A DNA stretch of 10,558 nucleotides from DATECU01 sp035286745. Its GTDB lineage: Bacteria; Acidobacteriota; Vicinamibacteria; Fen-336. The stretch's first letter is position 1; each line of letters starts with the position of its first letter. Below are positions 1-6,112 of the stretch, in pieces. A program made the position numbers and the translations under genes. The notes under the pieces were generated by a model that was given only the letters and a program-made list of their open reading frames with translations, had not been told where the DNA came from and made no database searches. The stretch spans positions 1 to 10,558 of the forward strand of contig DATECU010000355.1 of assembly GCA_035286745.1 (NCBI GenBank). The letters run 5' to 3'.

Positions 1-19
1 GGATTATTTTGGTTGCTGA

Positions 20-1420
20 TCCCTAACTCGCCTGTGCTACTCGCGGAAGAGCGCCCAGCTCCCCCTCTACGTCTGGCTCCCCGACGCCATGGAGGGCCCC
101 ACCCCCGTCTCCGCCCTGATCCACGCCGCCACCATGGTTACCGCCGGCGTCTACATGGTGGCCCGCTCCTCGGCCATCTACGCCCACGCCCCCAAGGCGA
201 TGATGGTGGTGGCTGTGGTGGGCGGCCTCACCGCCCTGTTCGCCGCCTCCATCGCGCTGGTGCAGAACGACATCAAACGAGTGCTGGCCTACTCGACGGT
301 CAGCCAGCTCGGCTACATGTTCCTGGCCTGCGGGGTAGGCGCTTTCACCGCCGCCATCTTCCACCTCGCCACCCACGCCTTCTTCAAGGCCCTGCTCTTC
401 CTGGGCTCCGGTTCGGTGATCCACGCCATGTCCGGCGAGCAGGACATGCGGAACATGGGCGGGCTGCGGCCCAAGCTGCCCTGGACCAACCGCACCATGT
501 GGGTGGGTTGCATGGCCATCTCCGGCATCCCGTTCTTCGCCGGCTTCTTTTCCAAGGACGAGATCCTGTGGTCGGCCTTCAAGGCCGCGGGCTATGGCCG
601 CCTGTTGTGGGTCGTCGGCTTCCTGACCGCCGGCCTCACCGCGTTCTACATGTTCCGGCTCTACAACCTCACCTTCTCCGGCTTCTTCCGGGGCACACCC
701 GAGCAAGAGAAGCACGTCCACGAGTCGCCCGCCTCCATGATCGTGCCTCTCCAGGTTCTGGCGCTGGGCTCACTCCTGGCAGGGTTCTTGGGCGTGCCGG
801 CGCTCCTGGGCTCCCCCTTCGGCTTCCCCAATGTCATTGAGGAGTTCCTGCACCCGAGCTTCGCCGCTGCCCACCACGCCTTGGCGCAGGTCTTCCTGGC
901 GGCCGTCCCCGGCCATGGCATCGAGATTGGGCTGATGGTCGCTTCGGTGGTCCTGGCGGCGGGGAGCATCCTGCTCGCCATCCGCTTCTACGACGTGGCG
1001 CCGGAGATCCCCGAGCGGCTCGCCAGGTCCTGGGCCGGCCTGCACCGGCTGCTGCTCAACAAGTACTGGGTCGACGAGGCGTACGACTTCCTGTTCGTGC
1101 GCGGTCTGGCCCTGGGCGGCGGCAACGCGCTTCACTCGGTCGACCGTTATGTGGTCGACGGCGGGGACGGCGAGGTGCGTCCGGGTCTGGGCGTGAACGG
1201 CATCGCCTGGCTGGCACGCGATCTGGTGGCCAAGGCCTCCAACCTGTGGGATCACTACGTGGTGGACGGGCTGGTGAACCTGACCGGGTTCGTGCTGGAC
1301 GCCGCCAGCTACGCCTTCCGGGCGGTGCAGAGCGGCCAGATCCAGAGCTACGCCCTGGCCATGCTGATCGGGGTCTTCCTGATCATCGGCGCCGGTCGCT
1401 TCTTGCTTGGCCTGTACTAG
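20..1420 (+). CDS. nuoL: NADH-quinone oxidoreductase subunit L (NuoL), 5'-truncated
   Basis: This is the antiporter-like proton-pumping subunit at the distal end of the complex I membrane arm. The frame is NuoL-like from about base 44 to the stop at 1418-1420. Visible hallmarks are KSAQLPLYVWLPDAM (47-91), PTPVSALIHAATMVTAG, DIKRVLAYSTVSQLGYMF, THAFFKALLF and FFSKDEIL. Spacing matches E. coli NuoL: the Lys at 47-49 sits where K229 should be, 25 residues before the His equivalent to H254, and THAFFK carries the K342 equivalent. The C-terminal part has NKYWVDEAYDFL and a final hydrophobic helix after VQSGQIQSYALAM, as expected for the lateral helix and last membrane segment. About 228 N-terminal residues are missing, and an in-frame TGA lies at 17-19, so the left end is a window or contig edge, an assembly error or a real break. 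The ATG at 89 is internal and not the true start. NuoM follows after 9 bases. Confidence 0.93.
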   Translation, partial: SLTRLCYSRKSAQLPLYVWLPDAMEGPTPVSALIHAATMVTAGVYMVARSSAIYAHAPKAMMVVAVVGGLTALFAASIALVQNDIKRVLAYSTVSQLGYMFLACGVGAFTAAIFHLATHAFFKALLFLGSGSVIHAMSGEQDMRNMGGLRPKLPWTNRTMWVGCMAISGIPFFAGFFSKDEILWSAFKAAGYGRLLWVVGFLTAGLTAFYMFRLYNLTFSGFFRGTPEQEKHVHESPASMIVPLQVLALGSLLAGFLGVPALLGSPFGFPNVIEEFLHPSFAAAHHALAQVFLAAVPGHGIEIGLMVASVVLAAGSILLAIRFYDVAPEIPERLARSWAGLHRLLLNKYWVDEAYDFLFVRGLALGGGNALHSVDRYVVDGGDGEVRPGLGVNGIAWLARDLVAKASNLWDHYVVDGLVNLTGFVLDAASYAFRAVQSGQIQSYALAMLIGVFLIIGAGRFLLGLY

Positions 1421-1428
1421 GAGCTCCT
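1419..1428 (+). promoter_or_regulatory. Palindromic ribosome binding site of nuoM
   Basis: AGGAGCTCCT overlaps the last two bases of the nuoL stop codon and ends one base before the nuoM ATG at 1430. The AGGAG part is a good Shine-Dalgarno sequence with 6-base spacing. The 10-base string is a perfect palindrome, so it could pair with another copy of itself, though with no loop it is unlikely to form a stable hairpin. Its position suggests translation coupled to termination of nuoL. The ribosome binding role is well supported; the meaning of the palindrome is not. Confidence 0.6.
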
Positions 1429-1429
1429 G

Positions 1430-3049
1430 ATGGACTTTCTCCGCGCCCACCTGCTCTCCATCGTGACCTTCACCCCGCTCCTGGGGGCCCTGATCCTGCT
1501 GCTCCCGGCCTTCAAGAAGGACGACAACCTCACCCGCTGGGTAGCCAATGCGTTTGGCGTCCTGGGGTTCCTGGTCAGCCTGCCGCTCTGGTTCTGGTTC
1601 GACCGGGCCCACCCCACGCCCTTCCAGTTCGTGGAGCGGGCGGCCTGGATCCCCTCGATCGGAGTCCAGTACTACTTCGGCGTGGACGGCATCAGCACCC
1701 TGCTCATCCTGCTCACCACCCTCCTGGGTTCCATCGCCATCCTCTGCTCCTGGACCGCCATCACCGATCGGGTGCGCCAGTTCTACGTCTTCGTGCTGCT
1801 GCTGCAGACCGGGATGCTGGGCGTCTTCTGCTCCCTCGACATGTTCCTCTTCTATCTCTTCTGGGAGGTGATGCTGGTCCCGATGTACTTCCTGATCGGG
1901 ATCTGGGGCGGCGCCCGCCGGCTGTACGCCGCCATCAAGTTCTTCCTCTACACGCTGGTGGGGTCGGTGGTGATGCTGCTCGGCATCCTGGCCCTCTACT
2001 TCCACTCCAAGAGCCTGCCCGCCTTCGCCGCCACCGGGACCTTCGACGTCACCGAGTGGTACCAAATGGGCGTCCCCGCCGATCTCCAGTTCTGGGTGTT
2101 CCTGGCCTTCTTCCTGGGCTTCGCCATCAAGGTGCCCATGTTCCCCTTCCACACCTGGCTGCCCGACGCCCACGTGGAGGCGCCCACCGCGGGCTCGGTG
2201 ATCCTGGCCGGCGTGCTCCTGAAGATGGGGACCTACGGCTTCGTGCGCTTCTCGTTGCCGCTCCTGCCTGAGGCCACGCTAGGTGCGGTGCCCTGGATGG
2301 TGGCCCTCTCCATCGTGGGCATCGTCTACGCGGCCCTGGTGACCCTGGTCCAGAAGGACATGAAGAAGCTCATCGCCTACTCCTCGGTCTCCCACCTGGG
2401 CTTCTGCATGCTGGGCATGTTCGCCCTGAACCCGCTGGGTATCGAGGGCAGCGTCTTGCAGATGATCAACCACGGCCTGTCCACCGGCGGGCTGTTCCTG
2501 ATCGTGGGCATCATCTACGAGCGGCGTCACACCAAGGAGATCGCCCAGTTCGGCGGGCTGGCTCACGTGATGCCGGTCTACGCCACCTTCACCCTCATCA
2601 TCTTCCTGGCCTCCATGGGCCTGCCGCTGCTCAACGGCTTCGTGGGTGAGATGCTGATTCTGCTGGGCGCCTACGCCGCCAACAAGGCCTGGGCCTACTG
2701 GGCGGTCTCCGGCATCGTGCTGGGCGCCGCCTACCTGCTCTGGCTCTACCAGCGGGTCTTCTGGGGCAAGATCACGAACGAGGAGAACCGGCACCTCACC
2801 GATCTGAATGCCCGAGAGCTGGCGACGCTCATCCCCTTGGTCGCCCTCTGCTTCTGGATCGGGATCTACCCCAAGCCGTTCCTGGACTTCCTGGACAAGC
2901 CGACGGCTGTGCTGGCGGCAGTGGTGCAGCCCAAGAAGTTCGGGCCCAACGCATTGCGCCCGCCCGCCGCCGCCGCGGTGGCCATCCCCACGACTCCGGT
3001 TCACGAGGAACGGGTGGTGCCCGAAGGGCGAGCGCCCGAGGGCCACTGA
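1430..3049 (+). CDS. nuoM: NADH-quinone oxidoreductase subunit M (NuoM)
   Basis: This is an antiporter-like proton-pumping membrane subunit of respiratory complex I. The protein is 539 residues, slightly longer than the usual 490-520. Key charged residues are present and almost keep E. coli numbering: E146 in FWEVMLVPMYFLIG (E. coli E144), K234 in FAIKVPMFPFHTWLPDAH, K265 in GVLLKMGTYG, and E407 in NGFVGEMLILLG. KDMKKLIAYSSVSHLGF (about 309-325) is the conserved broken-helix region. The start is the ATG at 1430, with AGGAG 6 bases upstream. The tail after about residue 485 (FLDFLDKPTAVLAAVV, then an Ala/Pro-rich stretch ending in PEGRAPEGH) has no counterpart I know in the family core and is probably a cytoplasmic extension. 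nuoN, often the next gene, is not here; an AI-2E-type permease follows instead. Confidence 0.96.
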   Translation: MDFLRAHLLSIVTFTPLLGALILLLPAFKKDDNLTRWVANAFGVLGFLVSLPLWFWFDRAHPTPFQFVERAAWIPSIGVQYYFGVDGISTLLILLTTLLGSIAILCSWTAITDRVRQFYVFVLLLQTGMLGVFCSLDMFLFYLFWEVMLVPMYFLIGIWGGARRLYAAIKFFLYTLVGSVVMLLGILALYFHSKSLPAFAATGTFDVTEWYQMGVPADLQFWVFLAFFLGFAIKVPMFPFHTWLPDAHVEAPTAGSVILAGVLLKMGTYGFVRFSLPLLPEATLGAVPWMVALSIVGIVYAALVTLVQKDMKKLIAYSSVSHLGFCMLGMFALNPLGIEGSVLQMINHGLSTGGLFLIVGIIYERRHTKEIAQFGGLAHVMPVYATFTLIIFLASMGLPLLNGFVGEMLILLGAYAANKAWAYWAVSGIVLGAAYLLWLYQRVFWGKITNEENRHLTDLNARELATLIPLVALCFWIGIYPKPFLDFLDKPTAVLAAVVQPKKFGPNALRPPAAAAVAIPTTPVHEERVVPEGRAPEGH

Positions 3050-3123
3050 GCCAACTAGTCTCCGCGACGGCACCGCCGTTTCGGGAGCGCCGGCGGCGCG
3101 ACATCCTCTCCATCCTGCTGGGC

Positions 3124-4206
3124 GTGGCCGTCATCGCGCTGGCGCTAGCCTACCTGGTCTTCCGCCCCTTCCTGCTGACCTGTACGGTGGCTGCTGCGGT
3201 GGCGCTCTTCCTGGCGCCGGCTCAGCGGCGGCTGTCCCGCGTGGTGGGTGGCCGTTCGGCGATTGCCGCCGGTCTTCTGGTCCTTCTGACCACGGTGGTG
3301 ATCTTGGTTCCGGTCCTCTCCTCGGTGGCCCTGCTGGCGGACCAGGGTGTGACTTTCTTCGCCTGGCTCGGACCCCAGCTCCAGCCCGACGCCTTGCAGA
3401 AGACCTGGACCGAGAGCGTGGCTCCCCGCCTGCCCTGGCTTCAGCCGTGGCTCCGGCGCGGCGACGTGCAGTTGGCTCCGGTGGTGTCCGACACCTTGTC
3501 CCAACTCGCCTCCGGGGCTCGCGATGCGATCCAGGGCATCGTCACCGGTCTCACCACTGCGGTGCTGGAGCTGTTCCTGTTCCTGCTCATCCTCTTCTTC
3601 CTGCTACGGGACGGCCGGGCACTCCGGGAGTACGTCCGAACGCTATCGCCCCTCAGCAAGGCCCAGGAAGACGCCATCGCCGACCACCTGGCAAAGACCG
3701 TGAAGGGCGTCTTGCAGGCCATGGTGGTGGTGCCCCTGGCACAGGGCTTTCTGGCCGCGCTGGCCTTCTGGGTGTTAGGCGTCCCCTCGCCGGTGCTGTG
3801 GGGGGTGGCGGTGGTCTTTGCCGCCCTGGTGCCCATCCTGGGATCACCCCTGGGCTGGGTGCCCGCCGCCGTCTACCTCTTCGTCACCGTGGGCCCTGCC
3901 CGCGGCTTTGCCATGTTGATCTACGGCGCGGTGGTGATCAGCGGCATCGACAACGTGATCAAGCCGCTGCTGCTCCGCGGGACGGCTCAAATCCATCCCC
4001 TGCTCGGCTTTCTCTCCATCCTGGGCGGTGTGCTCGCCTTCGGCCCGCTGGGTTTTCTGGTGGGGCCGGTGATCCTCTCCTTGGCCCTCTCCGCCCTGCG
4101 TCTCTACCGGCTCGACGTGTTGCGGGCGCCGCGTCCGGGAGAACCCGACCCTCCACCGGTGGTGCTCTCAGAGGCGCAATTGGCGCCGACAGGTCGTCCC
4201 GAGTGA
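3124..4206 (+). CDS. AI-2E family transporter (YdiK/TqsA/PerM-like permease)
   Basis: This is a polytopic inner-membrane protein of the AI-2E exporter family. Family members have been linked to autoinducer-2 export, but many have unknown or ion-related roles, so the substrate is not assigned. Visible parts are an N-terminal membrane pair (about 2-30 and 45-70), a soluble middle (75-140), a hydrophobic stretch with FFLLRDGRALREY (159-170), and the diagnostic C-terminal block: VPILGSPLGWVPA (236-248), GIDNVIKPLLLRG (274-286), HPLLGFLSILGGVLAFGPLG (291-310) and a final GPVILSL helix, then a Pro-rich tail. The GTG at 3124 gives 360 residues but has no clear Shine-Dalgarno and cuts into the first helix. 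The frame stays open upstream, encoding a basic FRERRRR cluster and more hydrophobic residues (3079-3123), so translation probably starts earlier, perhaps at a rare codon near the nuoM stop (CTG at 3046). It is likely transcribed with nuoM. Confidence 0.88.
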   Translation: MAVIALALAYLVFRPFLLTCTVAAAVALFLAPAQRRLSRVVGGRSAIAAGLLVLLTTVVILVPVLSSVALLADQGVTFFAWLGPQLQPDALQKTWTESVAPRLPWLQPWLRRGDVQLAPVVSDTLSQLASGARDAIQGIVTGLTTAVLELFLFLLILFFLLRDGRALREYVRTLSPLSKAQEDAIADHLAKTVKGVLQAMVVVPLAQGFLAALAFWVLGVPSPVLWGVAVVFAALVPILGSPLGWVPAAVYLFVTVGPARGFAMLIYGAVVISGIDNVIKPLLLRGTAQIHPLLGFLSILGGVLAFGPLGFLVGPVILSLALSALRLYRLDVLRAPRPGEPDPPPVVLSEAQLAPTGRPE

Positions 4207-4250
4207 AGGCGCCTATGCCGTTGATAGCGAGCGACTTGTGGGCGTGGGTT

Positions 4251-4272
4251 GGGGGCGGCGAAGAGCCCCTTT
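4251..4272 (+). terminator. Weak terminator-like hairpin after the AI-2E gene
   Basis: GGGGC (4252-4256) and GCCCC (4265-4269) can pair across an 8-base loop, followed by only TTT (4270-4272). This is a short GC stem with a minimal T run, lying between the permease stop (4206) and the F0 cluster. It could be a weak or partial terminator separating the complex I end from the ATP synthase genes. With only five base pairs in GC-rich DNA it may be chance. Confidence 0.3.
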
Positions 4273-4300
4273 GCCTTGCCCCATCGCTGCCCGCTGTGAT
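4271..4300 (+). promoter_or_regulatory. Possible sigma70-like promoter for the F0 cluster
   Basis: TTGCCT (4271-4276) and TGTGAT (4295-4300) are each a 4-of-6 match to the -35 and -10 boxes, with 18-base spacing. They would start a transcript near 4307, about 30 bases before the TTG start of the atpZ-like gene. The placement in the only non-coding gap before the ATP synthase genes is sensible. The match is weak, and promoter consensus in this organism is unknown. The whole gap 4207-4338 shows no convincing gene. Confidence 0.22.
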
Positions 4301-4338
4301 ACCCTTCGCGGCTGTCGTCGGCCGGGAAAGCACTGCCC

Positions 4339-4569
4339 TTGTCAGCTACGGGTAGCAGAGGCGACTGGGAGCGCGCCCTTCGGGAAGCGGCCCCGTACCT
4401 GGGAATCGGAACCAGCCTCGCGGTCACGGTCCTGGCCGGTCTCGGGATCGGGTACTGGGTGGATGGGCGTTTCGGGACCAAGCCGCTTGGCTTTCTGGCG
4501 GGTGGCGTGTTCGGGATGGTGGCAGCGGCTTACCACTTCTACAAGCTGCTGGCGGTGAAGAAGCGGTGA
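4339..4569 (+). CDS. atpZ: AtpZ-like F0 accessory protein (AtpZ/F1F0-ATPase gate family)
   Basis: This is a small membrane protein of the kind often placed first in bacterial F0 clusters. AtpZ-type proteins have been implicated, together with AtpI, in assembly or ion supply of ATP synthase. The 76-residue product has two predicted membrane helices (about 21-40 and 48-70), separated by GYWVDGRFGTKPLGFLAGGVFG (38-59). That is the family's Gly/Asp hairpin with Thr-Lys-Pro at the start of helix 2, and it ends in a basic LLAVKKR tail. The start is taken as the TTG at 4339. An in-frame stop at 4297-4299 limits upstream extension, and only CTG codons (4312, 4333) offer alternatives. A loose GGGAAAG lies upstream. 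Its last four bases overlap the next start, implying coupled translation. The short length and family diversity make the exact name less certain than the fold. Confidence 0.75.
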   Translation: MSATGSRGDWERALREAAPYLGIGTSLAVTVLAGLGIGYWVDGRFGTKPLGFLAGGVFGMVAAAYHFYKLLAVKKR

Positions 4570-4949
4570 GCCTCGGCAAGTACGCGCTGGTTGTGCTGGC
4601 CATCGTGAGCGGGTCTTTGGCTCTGCTCTGGCCCTGGCTGGCTCCGACTCTGGGACCGGAGGGCTGGCTGGCCACCTTGGCGGGTGGAGGGTTGGCGGCG
4701 GCCAACACCCTGGTCGCCTATGGACTGGTGGTCTTTTCGGCCGGGCGCTCGGCCAACGTGTTCATGAGAGCCGTGCTGGGCGGGATGGTGGGGCGGATGG
4801 CGGTGATGCTGGCGGCGGTGGCGGCTCTGATCCTGATCCTGGGCCTTCCCAAGGTCCCGCTGGCGGTCTCCCTCCTCAGCTACTTCGTTCTCTTCCTGGC
4901 GATTGAGTTGGCCGTCCTCCACCGGAGGACGGCGGAGACATCACGATGA
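4566..4949 (+). CDS. atpI: ATP synthase subunit I (AtpI-like)
   Basis: This is a 127-residue, four-helix membrane protein between the atpZ-like gene and atpB, the usual place of AtpI. Hydrophobic segments lie at about 5-26, 35-58, 67-92 and 98-117. The GRSANVFMRAVLGGMVGRM segment (60-78) resembles the loop and third helix of the ATP-synt_I family, and the C-terminus is short and basic (HRRTAETSR). AtpI assists c-ring assembly or stability in several bacteria but is not part of the finished enzyme. The GTG start (4566) shares GTGA with the upstream stop, and the gene's own stop shares ATGA with the atpB start. It is therefore embedded in a translationally coupled chain. The family assignment rests on size, topology and neighbours more than on strong motifs. 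Confidence 0.75.
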   Translation: MSLGKYALVVLAIVSGSLALLWPWLAPTLGPEGWLATLAGGGLAAANTLVAYGLVVFSAGRSANVFMRAVLGGMVGRMAVMLAAVAALILILGLPKVPLAVSLLSYFVLFLAIELAVLHRRTAETSR

Positions 4950-5848
4950 TCCTCGGCAGGCTGGCCGCTCTAGCGGCAGCGACAGAACCCCCGGCGCATG
5001 AAGCCGCCGCGCACGGTGGAGCGGAAGCCGCCCCCCACGCGGTCGGACCGGCCGAAGTCCTCATGCACCATGTGGTGGACTCTCGCTGGGGGGACCTCGT
5101 CATCGGCCCCTTGAACCTGGGCCCCACCAAGCACCTCTTCTTCTTCGGGGTGGCGGCGGCCCTGGTGATCCTGGTAGTCCGCCTGGCCATGCGGAGCTAC
5201 AGGCAGGGCATTCCAAGCGGCCTGGGTGCCGCGGTCGAGGCCCTGATCGTCTTCGTGCGCGACGACATCGCGGAGAAGAACATCGGCCACGACGGCCGAA
5301 AGTTCGCGCCGCTCCTCCTGAGCTTCTTCTTCTTCATTCTGGTGGCGGCGCTCTTCGGCCTCATCCCCATGCCGTCCTACGACTTCAAGACCGGCCACCT
5401 CTCGCTGGCGGGCGTCACCTCCACCGGAAACATCGCGGTGACCCTGGGCCTGGCCTTCATCTCGTTCCTGGCCCAGCAGTGGGGCGGGATCTCCAAGTTC
5501 GGCGTCGTCCATCATTTCCTGGGGATGGTGCCGCCGGGGATGCCCAAAGCCCTGTTGCCGATCATGATCCCGGTGGAGCTCATCGGGATGTTCACCAAAC
5601 CCTTCGCCCTGATGATCCGTCTCTTCGCCAACATGCTGGCCGGGCACATGGTGGTCACCACCCTGCTGCTCTTGATTCCCCTGATGGCGGCCATCAGCAC
5701 CGCCTTCGGGGTTCTGATGATTCCCATCTCCCTCGCCCTGGCGCTCTTCATCATGATCCTGGAGGTGCTGGTCGCCTTCATTCAGGCCTACATCTTCACC
5801 TTGCTCACCGCCATCTTCATCGGGATGTACGCTCACCCCGCGCACTAA
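4946..5848 (+). CDS. atpB: F0F1 ATP synthase subunit a
   Basis: This is the stator subunit forming the two proton half-channels next to the c-ring. The product is 300 residues. The essential arginine is R225 in MIRLFANMLAGHM (223-235), equivalent to E. coli R210. H234 occupies the E. coli E219 position (nine residues later), and E273 with Q280 in ILEVLVAFIQAYIF match E. coli H245 and Q252. The His/Glu pair is thus swapped relative to E. coli, as in mitochondria. PVELIGMFTKPFALM (209-223) is the usual lead-in. The N-terminus (about 12-35) is Ala/His-rich before a TKHLFFFGVAAALVILV helix. The ATG at 4946 overlaps the atpI stop by four bases, and GGAGG and GGCGGAG lie upstream. atpE follows after 26 bases with its own strong ribosome binding site, consistent with the need for more c than a subunits. 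Confidence 0.96.
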   Translation: MILGRLAALAAATEPPAHEAAAHGGAEAAPHAVGPAEVLMHHVVDSRWGDLVIGPLNLGPTKHLFFFGVAAALVILVVRLAMRSYRQGIPSGLGAAVEALIVFVRDDIAEKNIGHDGRKFAPLLLSFFFFILVAALFGLIPMPSYDFKTGHLSLAGVTSTGNIAVTLGLAFISFLAQQWGGISKFGVVHHFLGMVPPGMPKALLPIMIPVELIGMFTKPFALMIRLFANMLAGHMVVTTLLLLIPLMAAISTAFGVLMIPISLALALFIMILEVLVAFIQAYIFTLLTAIFIGMYAHPAH

Positions 5849-5858
5849 CGAGCTTCTC

Positions 5859-5865
5859 AAGGAGA
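5859..5865 (+). promoter_or_regulatory. Strong ribosome binding site of atpE
   Basis: AAGGAGA ends 9 bases before the ATG at 5875. It is the best Shine-Dalgarno match in the F0 cluster and sits in the only real intergenic gap there (5849-5874). It fixes the atpE start and fits the need for many c subunits per enzyme. Confidence 0.75.
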
Positions 5866-5874
5866 ACCGAAGAC

Positions 5875-6108
5875 ATGCCCACTGATCCCAAGGCTCTTGC
5901 GTACTTCGCTGCCGGCATCGGCGCCGGCCTCACCATCATGGGCGGCGCCGCCGGCATCGGCCGCCTGGCCGCCGCCGCCATGGAGGGCATCGCCCGCCAG
6001 CCTAACGCCGCCGGCGACATCCGCGGCGCCATGATCGTGGCCGCCGGCCTCATCGAGGGCGTCACCTTCTTCTCCCTGATCGTGACCATCCTGCTGGCCA
6101 TCAAGTAG
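5875..6108 (+). CDS. atpE: F0F1 ATP synthase subunit c
   Basis: This is the rotor ring subunit, a 77-residue two-helix hairpin. The polar loop is ARQPNAAGDIR (40-50), and the ion-binding carboxylate is E61 in AGLIEGVTFF, 20 residues after R41, the standard spacing. Aligned on these points with the sodium-type c subunit of Ilyobacter, the Gln that binds Na+ is replaced by I28, and the Ser-Thr after the Glu by G62-V63. Proton coupling is therefore expected. The glycine zipper of helix 1, normally GxGxGxGxG, reads I21-x-G23-x-A25-x-G27-x-G29, so two positions are altered. The start is the ATG at 5875 with AAGGAGA upstream; a longer frame reaching back to 5479 lies inside atpB and is not used. 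atpF begins 4 bases after the stop. Confidence 0.97.
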   Translation: MPTDPKALAYFAAGIGAGLTIMGGAAGIGRLAAAAMEGIARQPNAAGDIRGAMIVAAGLIEGVTFFSLIVTILLAIK

Positions 6109-6112
6109 CGCC

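Noticed and set aside
770..2173. Long minus-strand open frame of 467 codons antisense to nuoL/nuoM
   Set aside because: The product is Glu/Gly/His/Gln-rich and low in complexity, typical of the antisense of GC-rich membrane genes; both genes opposite are clearly real.
2279..3073. Minus-strand frame of 264 codons opposite nuoM
   Set aside because: Same Gly/Gln/His/Asp-rich shadow composition; nuoM is unmistakable on the plus strand.
2808..4355. Plus-strand frame of 515 codons across the nuoM end and the AI-2E gene
   Set aside because: Pro/Arg/Ser-rich with no domain pattern; it is a shifted frame of two recognised membrane proteins.
4970..5860. Minus-strand frame of 296 codons opposite atpB
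   Set aside because: His/Glu/Gln-rich shadow; subunit a is certain from its motifs.
5875..6108. Sodium-coupled ATP synthase
   Set aside because: Positions that bind Na+ in sodium-type c subunits are I28, G62 and V63 here; proton coupling is the simpler reading.
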